From Hydnum rufescens UP504 (Eukaryota > Basidiomycota > Agaricomycetes > Cantharellales > Hydnaceae), in contig MU128961.1 in NCBI GenBank assembly GCA_014904985.1, forward strand, positions 268,728 to 296,362: DNA of 27,635 nt, in the 5' to 3' direction. The notes under the pieces were generated by a model. It had not been told where the DNA came from. It ran no database searches and saw nothing but the letters and a program-made list of their open reading frames with translations. Shown here piece by piece: positions 1 through 10,311 of this stretch (position 1 is its first letter; each line of letters begins with the position of its first letter). Position numbers and translations under genes: made by a program.

Positions 1-868
1 CCTCCGTTGTTGTTGGTTGAGCAGAGATCTTCTCTTCCTCTTCGTTTCTCAACCGCCAAATGTGATCTGAAATTATGGGGCAGTGCGCACATGGTGTGGA
101 CAGGTGATGAGAAGAAATTGCGTGATTCGGCAGCTGGCTACCATGGGACTTGGCACATGACGCGTGTCCTTAACAGATGGGATGAATTAGTAAGGTCTGC
201 TTAAACCACCTTGTGAGTTGTGCCAATTTTTTTCAGACCTCTGCAAGCGCGTTTTTTCCCTTTTAATCTTGGCCCTGTGGCACCGGTTCGTAGAGTCCGC
301 CTTCCTCCCAATTTTTTGTAGAGGACTGATACCCTTCTATGGCACCTCGGACATGATCCTCTGTGTCACTTTTGAGTCTGCGCATTCGCAGCAAGTATTT
401 CTGCATAACCATCCGTGTTGGTTTAAAAAAGGAATATCATCTTCAGAAAGGTGGTTTCAACTGAAAGAATAGAGTCACAGTCTGAGGTTGCCTCCACATG
501 GTCTGTCTGGGGGTTGTCTGAGTCTGAACTTTGAGTGGATATTATTGGTTCCAATGCGCGTGCCTTACTCCATTAGGGAATTATTTGTCTGGGACTAGAA
601 TTTGGTGCTTGATTACCACCCTTTTTGTGCATGATGCTGCAAATTTTGCCTGCCATGTAAGCCACAAGTTGGCGCTTGCGTGGCATGATCAAGACTGGAG
701 TTGACCAATGGCTAGGCCTGGAAAAGGCAATTCCGGAGATCGCCGAGGCAGAGGCAAATCCAATTTCCTTTTTTGGAAAATGCTCAAATTTTTCATCTTG
801 AAATTAAGTTGTCAGAATCTATTATAAGACTTTCTGCATTCACACTTTTTCCAAGTGTATCTCCTCCT
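1..868 (-). mobile_element. Truncated inverted copy of the DNA transposon found at 6.8-10.1 kb
   Basis: Read on the minus strand from 868 down to 1, this stretch follows the plus-strand sequence from about 7011 to about 7835 almost throughout. The shared stretches include the ACACTTGGAAAAAGTG hairpin-like start, the segment before the transposase and the first part of its coding region. It differs from that copy by many scattered one- and two-base insertions and deletions, so no long reading frame survives. Homology stops sharply at about 868, equivalent to 7011, so about 170 bp including the terminal inverted repeat are missing. The other side runs off the window. The copy points away from the POL5-like gene, so that gene lies between two oppositely oriented copies. 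Confidence 0.88.
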
Positions 869-1438
869 GTTGGAGACGTGAATTGGAATCTTGCTCTTAG
901 ACGAGTCCGCCATCCGCGATTACATTAGCATCCGTAAGAGGCAATATCCGCTCCTCCCAGTCAAAACCCACCCACTCTGGCATCCGACTAATTGCTCAGT
1001 GATATTTGCAACCGGGACGACTAGATGGCTGACTTCAGTTTGCCCGAGCAAGGTAAAAAGGAGGTGTTTTTTTGTAGAGAAGACCGTGCCTGAGATGTTG
1101 AGGACAGTAAATTAAAGATGGCCAACTTGTGACGTCTGTTGTCGAGCTATCTAGCTAATGCCAGCATGCCGTAGTCGCTTGGCATCATCTTCCATATTTG
1201 AAGCAATCGGAGCCCGAATATACAGTGTACTCCATTCGGCAATTTTCCTTTCCGGGGCCTGTCTTTGTTTTGCAACGGCGCGAGAACTGGAAGTGTTGAT
1301 CAATATCTCCAGAACAATAAAATCGGATTAATGTAGGATACAGCGGTGCTGCCAGGAGGGCGGATCATGCGTCGTGTGACAGTTGGAAGATGTGTGGGTG
1401 GATGGATTTGGCTTGGGAATTGTCACAGTTTCGCATCA
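869..1438. other. Intergenic stretch without a recognisable gene
   Basis: This lies between the truncated transposon copy and the 3' end of the minus-strand membrane-protein candidate. Only short open stretches without convincing ATG starts are present. I see no RNA gene, repeat or terminal inverted repeat matching the transposon. Confidence 0.6.
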
Positions 1439-2158
1439 CTACCCAGCCGCCTCTCCAACACTGCGTCTCCTCGTCTGCCCTGCTATAGATCTCCGCTTCC
1501 GATAGCTCCCATCTTTCTTCCTCGGGCTAGCCGAGCGAGTGCTGGATGTTGAAGTCGAATCGTCATCCAGGTCCAACTCAAGGTGATCGTGATGACTTCG
1601 CCGTCTTCCTCTTGCCACTTCGAGCCTAGGGTATCTAGATCGTGAGGAGCAGCGGGTTCATCAGCGACTGCAGACGTGTCCGTCCTCTCGCTTCGAGTGG
1701 CTCCCATCTTTCGCCTCTGCCCATTGACGCCCAGCTTGCAGTAGAAGAACACCGGTAAGCGCCACGCTGCAGACCAAGTTCTTAGACGCCACTTCTAACG
1801 TCGGTTGACGGAATTCACTAGGGAATGGACCAGACTCGAATATTCTCGGTGACAACCGCGCAATGTCTAGAACAAGGCCAGGAGAAGACCTCTCAAGCAG
1901 CGTTGGGCGGAATGCAAGGGAAAAACTTACTCGGAATCACAGAATAACCCCAGACGACCAGAGCGCATGAGCTGAGGACTACGAGAGGTGGGTGTATTCC
2001 TGTAAGATTTTCGGATTATTGTTTTCGCCACTCGGACCCACAGAGACTGGCACCATCAAACATGAGTTCCCTGCTCGACCGTCGTAAACGTTAAGTAGCA
2101 GTGAAGCACCTGTAGCAGTCGCTGTTACAATGAATACGGATACCATCCATCGTGGCAT
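1439..2158 (-). CDS. Putative small multi-exon membrane protein, family not recognised
   Basis: Several minus-strand open blocks fit a gene divergent from POL5. A possible start ATG at 2158 opens MPRWMVSVFIVTATATGASL, a hydrophobic stretch. A likely exon at 1999-1931 encodes a second hydrophobic stretch (LVVLSSCALVVWGYSVIP) between a TTACAG acceptor and a GTAAGT donor. The exon from 1866 to about 1676, after a TTCTAG acceptor, encodes a third (LVCSVALTGVLLLQAGRQ). The last block, ending in TAG at 1439-1441, is acidic and then Ser/Arg/Lys-rich (DLDDDSTSTSST, then basic), as in a cytosolic tail. The hydrophobic segments and basic tail suggest a three- or four-pass membrane protein; a tetraspanin-like protein is one guess. 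The junction between the last two blocks does not keep phase with any splice pair I found, so the model is incomplete or the gene is damaged. Confidence 0.4.
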
Positions 2159-2423
2159 AGTGGAGAGGATGGAATAATAAGCCGCGGCGGCATGCAAGTG
2201 AGCGTCCGTGAGTGGTGATTGCCATAAAGTGACCGAGTCCGCTATCCAATGGGTAAAAAAAGCGCCTGGAGTAGGGGATCAGCATATCTCGATAGAGAGT
2301 AGGAGCTCAGGGTACCAAGGAGGAATGAGGTGGTACAGATGATTACAGCGACTCGCACTCCCATTGCTGAGGCCAGCCGGAGATTGCCTTGTCACCTCTA
2401 CTTCGCGGCATTGCCCGCCTAAA
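2159..2423. promoter_or_regulatory. Probable shared promoter region between two divergent genes
   Basis: This short intergenic interval separates the candidate start codon of the minus-strand membrane protein (2158) from the POL5-like ATG at 2424. Both genes would have to be driven from about 265 bp, which suits a bidirectional fungal promoter. I see no clear TATA box or recognisable operator. The call rests on gene arrangement only, and the minus-strand gene could begin further upstream in an unseen exon. Confidence 0.35.
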
Positions 2424-5400
2424 ATGTCGACCACTCTACCATTGTATTGGAACCTGTCTTCCCCAGTGAAGGAAGAAAGGATAGACGCTTCTGTGAAACT
2501 CGTTGGGGCTCTCCAGGAGTTTCAATCCCAGTACATTCCTTCTGTGGCTCGTCCAGACAATTCATCCGACTCTGAACCCTCTGAGGAGGTCGCTGAAGTT
2601 GGATTGAAAGAAATAGAGAACGATATCGATGTTCTTAATGCAGAGGACGTTCGCTATGCATCCGCGTCTCGTACGTGGCTGGCCAGCCCACGTGAGAGTA
2701 GTCGCCTCGGATTTGCCGTCGCGCTCACAGAGGTCCGTAAGGATACGCTACACTCCGAATTTCATTCCCTTACGAAAGAACGCCAGCTTTTAGCCTGCTT
2801 AAATACGGTGTCCTCCGCTCAAATAATCTCCCTGATAGTTCATTCTACCCAGATTCACGGCTCGATGCAAGGTCACGAAGTACGAGACCAAATTTTTGCT
2901 CGCCTGTTTGGCCTTGTGTCCGTGATTCAATCCGGCCTTCTTTGGCGGGAGTCGACCCTCCCAACTTCCCAGTCGGGTCGAATTCTTGTGCCGGCGCTTC
3001 GTAACTTCCAAACCGTCTGCAGCGAACTTTTTTCGCTTGGGGAAAGGAAATCGTGGCTCCGCGAGAGTTGTTGGTGGGCTATTGGTCTCGTGGTCGATGG
3101 CCTCGAGGCGGCTCGCGTTCCTTGGAAGACAGAGGCCTTACATGGATCCTAGAAAAAGTGTTCACCGAGAATAAAATCTGGACTCCCGAAAAATTGGCCT
3201 TCGCACTGAACATCGAACGAATAGACCTCCCGCTTTCATGGGAAGAACTGTTGGCACCCATGTTTAAGGGCACACACCTCCTTGCGACTAGAAATCTGCC
3301 GACTGTTGCTCGAATACTACGAGTTCGTACGTTTTCAGTGTAGGGCTGGCTTTCACTGACCGGCTCATCCAGGAGGCACCGTTGGATGACGAAGGAGACC
3401 GTGGAAGCAAATCATCGGGAGCGTGGAAACCTCAACTCCACTACGTATGGGGTGCCATCTTCAAGGCGTATTTCTCATCGAATGGATCCAAGTTGGCTGG
3501 GCGGGCTTCGTTCCAGGATTTTTTTCGTGTGGCTGTCGATGGTGCGTGCGCTGTCACTGTTGGTCCACTCCATTGCGCTTATTCTCTCCCCTCAGAATCA
3601 TTATTCTCTGCCACTGCTTCTGCGGAGAGGAAGTCATGGGGATTCTCCGTTATCGAACGGGCCTTGGAGGACCTTCCCCCCGATGAGATACCTTTTCTGT
3701 TTACTCAAAATTTCATGCGGACTTGGATCAATCACTTGTCGAACCAGGATCGATTCCTTCACAAAGCTGCTCGTCACTTGGTAGTCCAGTCTTCTCCGCT
3801 CTCCGTTCCCTTCACTTCTGATGTTTCGCTGTTAGGCAGGAACGGTACAAGGTGTTGTCGACAAGCACCCGGCAATTGGCTTTACCCTGGTCTTACAGCT
3901 ATTAGGAAGACACGGGAATCATCAATTCGACAGGATCACGAAGACAAAGACTGTAGAATCCATTATCACTAGTATGAACATTGAAGGTGTGGAAAAGTTT
4001 ATAGAATATGTAAAGACTCAGGTGTACGACGACGGCCACAGCGATGGGTGAAGCGTCTTGTCGTGTTCTAGTCTGTCTCGGATTTATTTACTCATTTATT
4101 AGTCTGACTACAGGTCGAACGAGGCGACACGGCTTTGGGCGACCGACCAGTTTACATCCCTCATGAAGAGCAGCGCAATACCTAAACAAGATAAATGGGT
4201 GCACTCTGTCCTAGAATTCTTCGTCGTCCACGGATTCTTCTCGGTCACAAGAAAGAACGCTAAGAGCTCTCTGCAGGCGGTAAGCACTTTAATTATCCAC
4301 TATCACAGTGGTGTGCTGACCGGTGGATGATTCTAAGATTCATCACGATCCCTAACCCGAAATTCTCGGATACGATGAAGCAGAGGTGTCGAGATCGGCT
4401 TTTTACTTGTTTGGCTGAGCTATCAGCCTCCGATAGCAAGATGTGGCTCATCAAAGTCCTCGACATGGTGTCAACGGCCGAGGCCGATATAAAGCACGTC
4501 AAACCGCTGGTACTTCCTTCTCCTGAACTGCGTGCGCTGAGAGGAGAAAGTGCTGGAAATGCGGAAAGGCTTCGAATCGGTGAGAATGTATGACGTGAGC
4601 TATGGAACTAGCTTTCTCTGATAACTCTTGCTTGAAGCTTCCTGCTTCTCGACAGGATGCAGCTTCTGGGGCTAGCGTCCTCTTGATATCTCTCCTGATC
4701 GAAACGTACGACCCCACGGCGAATGTGCAACAAACCCTAAAAGTGAGTTCCGTATATGCAGAAGCCGGGGACTGTTAAGCTGATGTTTATAATTTTTAGG
4801 ACAGCGTCAGCAGCGTCGAGCGCCTCTTTACCCCCCCTGATTCGAAGGAGGAAAAGAAGAAGAAGAAGCCATCAAGCGTACCTTCAGGCGAGATTGAGAG
4901 AGAGGCAGCAACAGCACCGATTGACGAGATCATCGATATCCACATTGGATTTTTGGAGGCGCGGTCTGCATATTCACGTACTATCGCTAAGACCTCTTTC
5001 TCTTTTTTAACTGGCGAAGTGCAACGTAGCACTGTTGACCACATCTTGACTGTAAGTTGCCTAATCTTGGGCCCTAGGCCTATGGGACTGATATTTCTTA
5101 TCTTTCGTCAGCAATTGGAGCCTCGTGACGTGGGAGATAACCCCTCCGACGAAGAGGAAGAAGATGATACGACTGATATTAATGGGGAATCTGATGAGAG
5201 TTCGGATGCCGGATCGCATGCAGAGTCGTTGGACGATGACACTGACACGAATAACAGCGGCGAAGATAGCAGCGAAGATGAAGGAGAGGGAGAACCGGAT
5301 CTCGAACTTCGTCAAGAAGGTTGCAGAGGCTTTACGAAGTTTCTGGCCACGAGAACGACGAAGATGAGGAGGATGAGGAGATGATGGACGACGATCAGAT

Positions 5401-6692
5401 GCTCAAGATGGACGAGCAACTAGCAGCGGTTTTCCGCATGCAGCGAGGTCCAAAGCTCGATAAGAAGCGAGTGCTTGGTTCCGTGCCGCGTAATCCCAAT
5501 AACATCGATGTCGATCGAGTCCTAACCCTACTTTGAATCATCCAGGCCTCCAGAGGGCAGCTACCCACTTCAAGATTCGCGTACTAGACTTGATTGAAGT
5601 CTATGTGCGCAAGCATCCTGACAGTCGAATATCGTCAGTATCGTGATGGCTATCTATCGAAGCGATCCGGGGGGCGCGTGCGGATGAAGAGCAGTTCTCC
5701 GGAAAAGCGACAAATTTGTTAGAAAATCGTATCCTCAAATTCAAGGAGGTTCCCAAGGTGGCGTTGACGGCGTATCAAATATTGTGAAACATCTCGAGGA
5801 CCTTCATCAACTTGCCCGGAGCTCCCCCACGCCTCAATTCCTATCTTTGCTCGCCCGGTCTTCAATATACATATCTCGTGTTCTGTCTCATGGTGGTCAC
5901 GATATCGCCGTTGCCAAGATATACCAGGAATCACTGTGCGACTTTATCAGCAGGAAGGGATCACGGCTCAATACGGCTTTCTTTCATACTTGGGTCACAC
6001 GTTATGTCTCCACTGCGTGGCACACTCGGACGTCCATTCTGGATCTTTGCAAAAGCGGGAACGCTGTGAACAGGTACCGTCAAATGCAAGCATTCCAATT
6101 ATTGCATGATTTATTCTCTCAGGCGCATCTCCTGGTATGTTTCTGCACTCTACCACCACAGGCGTGAATTTTACGAATATTATTTTGCACACTTGGACAG
6201 AATGAGGCGTCTCAGAAAGCGGAGATGGTTGATTTCTTGAGCACTTGCCGCGAGACGATCTACTCGACCCTAACAGAAACGAGTGGATCAACACCAGACG
6301 AAGCTCTGAATGCAAACCACGCCAAGCAGGTCCTCAAATGCGCATTACTCGGTGTCCGTCTTACAAAGCGCGTGGTCTTGTCCCCGGAGGACATAGCGAC
6401 GGTTTGGGATGTGAACGCACTGAGGCTTATTTTGGAGGAGCTGGAGTCAAGCGAGAGAGGTAAGAATTGGCCTGGGGTGATCTCACTCGGGAAGCAATTG
6501 CTCGGCGTAGTGTCGCCCTCGCCCTCGAAAGCCAGCCAGGGGGGTGTCAGAGCAATTGGTGTAGGCGGGAAACGTAAGGTGAGGGAGGGGATGGAGGCTA
6601 AGGGAAGTGGGGTGGAAAGGGATCAAAAGCGGAAACGGAGAATAGTAGCTGAGATATCTGAGAGGACGATGTCGATAGCGGACTCGGACTAG
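2424..6692 (+). pseudogene. POL5: POL5 / DNA polymerase phi (MYBBP1A-like) gene, disrupted as sequenced
   Basis: Pol5 is a nucleolar protein needed for rRNA synthesis and ribosome assembly; despite its name it is not thought to act as a replicative polymerase. Family landmarks occur in order: LASPRESSRLGFAVALTE near the N-terminus, SWLRESCWW, ILEKVFTENKIWTPEKLA, FMRTWINHLSNQDRFLHKAA, an acidic stretch (about 5140-5400), MMDDDQMLKMDEQLAAVFR, HFKIRVLDLIEVYVRKHPD, YRQMQAFQLL and a basic C-terminus. Introns inferred: 2733-2786, 3323-3372, 3542-3595, 3781-3835, 4048-4113, one from 4280 with unclear acceptor, 4588-4655, 4743-4799, 5052-5111, 5490-5545 and 6135-6200. Damage: one base missing at about 3141, one extra at 5311-5313, one extra A at 5337-5338, one missing at 5755-5757, and an in-frame TGA at 5644. 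All landmarks are otherwise present, so this is either a recent pseudogene or a good gene with consensus errors. Confidence 0.9.
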
Positions 6693-6837
6693 ATATAAGC
6701 AATATTGTTCCTCTAAGTATAGAAGAAATCGACTCAAGAACAGAAATAAAGGCTAAATTGCGAGCTAGTGAGGGACCGGCACGTGAGCCGACGCGATGGT
6801 CGCTAAAACCGTCTCTTACGTAAGAGTCAGGCTGGTA

Positions 6838-6880
6838 AGGTAGGCTGCATCCATACTCATTCAGTCTCCGGCACTTACCG
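6838..6880 (+). repeat. Left terminal inverted repeat of the transposon
   Basis: The first 23 bases are a perfect reverse complement of 10045-10067; the next ~20 bases pair with scattered mismatches. It is preceded by TA at 6836-6837. Confidence 0.85.
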
Positions 6881-7460
6881 GGCATGTTCACCACAACTGC
6901 TACTAGTCACTGGCACATTACTTTATGGACTATGTAAGACCACCAAATGGTGGGCATAGGTCTTATCTAGTAATCTGTGGTAAAAGAATTTTAAGAAAAG
7001 GTCTTGGGAGGGAGGAGATACACTTGGAAAAAGTGTGAATGCAGAAAGTCTTATAATCAGATTCTGAGCAACTTAATTTTCAAGATGAAAAATTTGAGCA
7101 TTTCCAAAAAAGGAAATTGGATCTTGCCGGTCCTCGGCGATCTCTGGAATTGCCTTTTCAGGCCTAGCCATTGGTCAACTCCAGTCTTGATCATGCCACG
7201 CAAGCACCAACTTGTGCTTACATGGCAGGCAAATTTGCAGCATCATGCACAAAAAAGGGTGTGTAATCAAGCACCAAATCTAGTCCCCAGACAATAATTC
7301 CCTAATGGAGTAGGCACACGCATTGGAACCAATAAATATCCACTCAAGTTCAGACTCAGACAACCCCCAGACAGACCATGTGGAGGCAACCTCAGACTGT
7401 GACTCTATTCTTTCAGTTGAAACCCACCTTTCTGAAGATGATATTCCTTTTTTAAACAAC

Positions 7461-9892
7461 ATGGATGGTTATGCAGAAATACTTGCTGCCGGAATGCGCA
7501 GACTCAAAAGTGACACAAGGATGCATGTCCGAGATGCCATAGAAGGGGTATCAGTCCTCTACAAAAAATTGGGAAGGAAGTCGGACTCTACCGAATGGTG
7601 CCACAGGGCCAAGATAAGGAACGCACTTGCAGAGTCTGAAAAAAATGGCAACCAACTCACCAGGTGGTTTAAGCCAGACCTTACTATTCATCCATCTGTT
7701 AAGGACACGCATCATGTGCCAAGTCCCATGGTACCAGCTGCCGAATCAACCATTTCTTCTCATCACCTGTCACCCATTGCACACTGCCCCATAATTCAGA
7801 TCACCATTGGCAGTGAGAACGAAGAGGAAGAAGAAGCAATACTGACAGATTTGGGGTCATCGCCTGGTGGTGGTGCAGATACCACCCATACAAGTGCCAC
7901 AATGTCTCCGTGATCATCACCTGTCCCATCCTCCCCCAAATTTCCATCCACCACCAGTCGAAACTCCACCACCTCCCCCTGATGACATACCAGGTGAAGA
8001 TTCTCTCACACAACAGGAGGAGAACTGCAATGACTTCGGTGATGTCAATACAAACCCATTGCACATGACAGGCAAACTCTTCCTTCCTGCACCTTCGCTA
8101 AGTGATTCAAGTGTGGCACTCAAGGATCTCCAAGCAATCTTAAAACCACCGCGTAATATGGGTGCTGGATACAAGGACCCTGGGCTTGGCGTTGTGTACC
8201 GAGGACGACTCGAAATGATGAGCATTTTGCTCAATCTGTACATAGCGGGTTTGAAGGGCAATGTCGACACCAACACCACAGCAGTGTGGACACAGACCTC
8301 GCTGATTGCTGCAAAGGCAGCAGGAAAGGGCCCGTGGTTGGCACGATGCATGCGGAAATGGACTCGCGCATTCATCCTGGATTGAAATGCTCTCCTGGTT
8401 AATATTTATGGTCAATGGAACATATCTGCACTCGCCGATGAGGATCTTGCCTCCAAAATTCATTTGCACTTGCAATCAAAGGGAAAATTCGTTGCTGCCA
8501 TCGACATTGTACATTATCTGGACACTGAAGAGGTGAAATCCCGCTTTGGCCTGAAGAAAACGATCCATGTTGTGACGGCACAGCGATGGATGAAAGTTAT
8601 GCAATATTGCTGGCAAAAACAACCGCAAGGTCAATATGCCGACGGCCACGAACGCACTGATGTCGTTGCATACCGCCAGAATAGATTTCTGCCATTCTGG
8701 GAGCGACTATTGCCTTCACTGAGAGAATGGGATATGGATGGTAATGAGATAATGGACAGGGCGGCAGATCAAAGGATGGTAATATGGACTCACAACAAAT
8801 CAACATTTTATGCACATGATCGGCTCAAACTTCACTGGGTCCATGATAGCGAGAATCCGAGACCTATGCAAAAGGGTGAAGGGGCATCACTAATGGTCTC
8901 CGACTTCGCATCAGCAGACTATGGTTGGTTGTGCTCACCTGATGGTTCAGATGCCAGTTGGGTCCTCTTTAAAGCTGGTAAAAACCGCGACAGCTACTTC
9001 ACCAATGATGACATTGTTGCCCAGGCAGCTCATGCCATGGATATCCTTGACAAGTATTACCCACATGAAAGCCACATCTTCACCTTTGATAATGCAACAA
9101 CTCACCTGAAATGTCCAGATGACGCCCTCTCTGCATCAAAGATGCCAAAAGCAATGCCAAAGGCACCTCGCAACTTTCTCGTTAACATTACAGTACACGA
9201 TGCAGCAGGGAAAGCAATCACCGATGCCAGTGGGAATGTGGTGAAGGAAAAGCAACGGATGCGCGATGGCAAGTTGCTGGATGGTTCCCCACAGCCATTC
9301 TATTTCCCACCGGGCCACCAATATTGTGGCCAATTTAAAGGCATGGCAACGATTCTGGAAGAGCGCGGTATCAACACCCAAAGTCTCAATGCGCAGTGTC
9401 CTAAATTCAAATGCTGAGACCGTGTCCTCCTGCCGGGCTCGCAACCATGCTGCTGCCAGAAGGCCCTCTTTGATCAGCCAGATTTCACAAACCAGAAGTC
9501 ACGGCTTGAGGAGCTTGGGGACAAATATGGGTATGGAGTTATTTTCTACCCCCACTTCCACTGCAAGTGCAATATTATTGAAAATAACTGGGGATACTCA
9601 AAGCGCATATACCGCCAATACCCAGAATCTTCAAATGAGAAAGAGCTCGAGCGGAATGTTATAAGTGCCCTGGAGTCTGTTCCTATACTTTCCATGCGCC
9701 AGTGAGTGCTCTGGCATTTAGATATTCCATCTTGCTTAGTATTGCTGTAGATTTTTTACACGGTCATTAAGATTTATGGATGCGTACCGAAAGGGGCTTA
9801 ATGGTGTGCAAGTGGCATGGGCCAACAAAAAGTATCGCGGTCATAGAGTCCTTCCAGACACTCTAATGGATGACCTAGACAAAGAAACTTGA
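7461..9892 (+). pseudogene. Inactivated DDE transposase of a basidiomycete Tc1/mariner-IS630-like family
   Basis: The first in-frame ATG is at 7461; the true start could be further upstream. An acidic and proline-rich N-terminal part is followed, after a one-base frame change between 7867 and 7913, by a conserved core. A 49-nt intron at 9702-9750 joins MRQ to FFTRSLRFMDAYRKGLNG, and the frame ends at 9892. DDE landmarks are the segment VIWTHNKSTFYAHDR (8779-8823), FTFDNATTH with Asp at 9088-9090, and CNIIENNWGYSKR with Glu at 9580-9582. In intact relatives, as I recall them, the first motif reads HDES; here it is HNKS (8791-8802), so the first catalytic Asp would be lost. In-frame TGA stops lie at 8383 and 9415, with conserved sequence continuing after both. 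All four changes fit C:G to T:A mutation. Confidence 0.85.
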
Positions 9893-10024
9893 TACCTCTC
9901 ATTTCCATTATGTGTATACATTCAACTTAAAACTAGTCATGGCCAGAGCCCCGGACAAAAGTTGGTACTTGGCCCCTAAAATTTGAGCATCTAAACCCTA
10001 ACCCTAACCATCACATGATTCATT

Positions 10025-10067
10025 CGGCAGGGGCTGGAGGCTGGATGAGTATGGATGCAGCCTACCT
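10025..10067 (-). repeat. Right terminal inverted repeat of the transposon
   Basis: This is the reverse complement of the left repeat: 23 perfect outer bases, then scattered transitions and other mismatches. It is followed by TA at 10068-10069, which is also the first dinucleotide of the adjacent 244-bp palindrome. Confidence 0.85.
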
Positions 10068-10311
10068 TAGTAGTATGTAACAGTGTATGATTCAAATTTC
10101 AGAACATTCCATGCAATATTGATTGAGGTATTCAAGAAATATTCTAGATCTATTCAATCTGGGGGTTAGAGGTACAGTATGTAGTGAAATTTCACTACAT
10201 ACTGTACCTCTAACCCCCAGATTGAATAGATCTAGAATATTTCTTGAATACCTCAATCAATATTGCATGGAATGTTCTGAAATTTGAATCATACACTGTT
10301 ACATACTACTA
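10068..10311. repeat. Perfect 244-bp palindrome, no spacer; possible TA-flanked MITE
   Basis: Bases 10068-10189 are the exact reverse complement of 10190-10311; I compared the arms along their full 122 bp and found no mismatch. The centre is GAAATTTC. The outer bases can be read as TA + GTAGTATG ... CATACTAC + TA, which would fit a palindromic MITE with TA target duplication. The left TA is the same TA that ends the neighbouring transposon. A fold-back assembly or template artefact is the other possibility. Confidence 0.9.

Larger units (their letters stand above)
6836..10069 (+). mobile_element. DNA transposon with TIRs and TA target duplication (Tc1/mariner-IS630 type)
   Basis: A 3230-bp element (6838-10067) is bounded by inverted copies of AGGTAGGCTGCATCCATACT, each flanked outside by TA (6836-6837 and 10068-10069). 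TA duplication is the rule for Tc1/mariner-IS630 elements and agrees with the DDE transposase inside. The element lies about 145 bp past the stop codon of the POL5-like gene. It carries a single transposase gene with disabling mutations, so it cannot move itself. A truncated sister copy lies at 1-868 in the opposite orientation. Confidence 0.85.

Noticed and set aside
3382..3972. A 196-codon unspliced frame taken as a separate gene
   Set aside because: It is a POL5 exon read through two introns (3542-3595 and 3781-3835); splicing restores the expected POL5 sequence.
7280..7462. Minus-strand open stretch over the transposon
   Set aside because: It is a shadow of the transposase leader; the same shadow recurs in the left copy because the DNA is homologous, not because it is coding.
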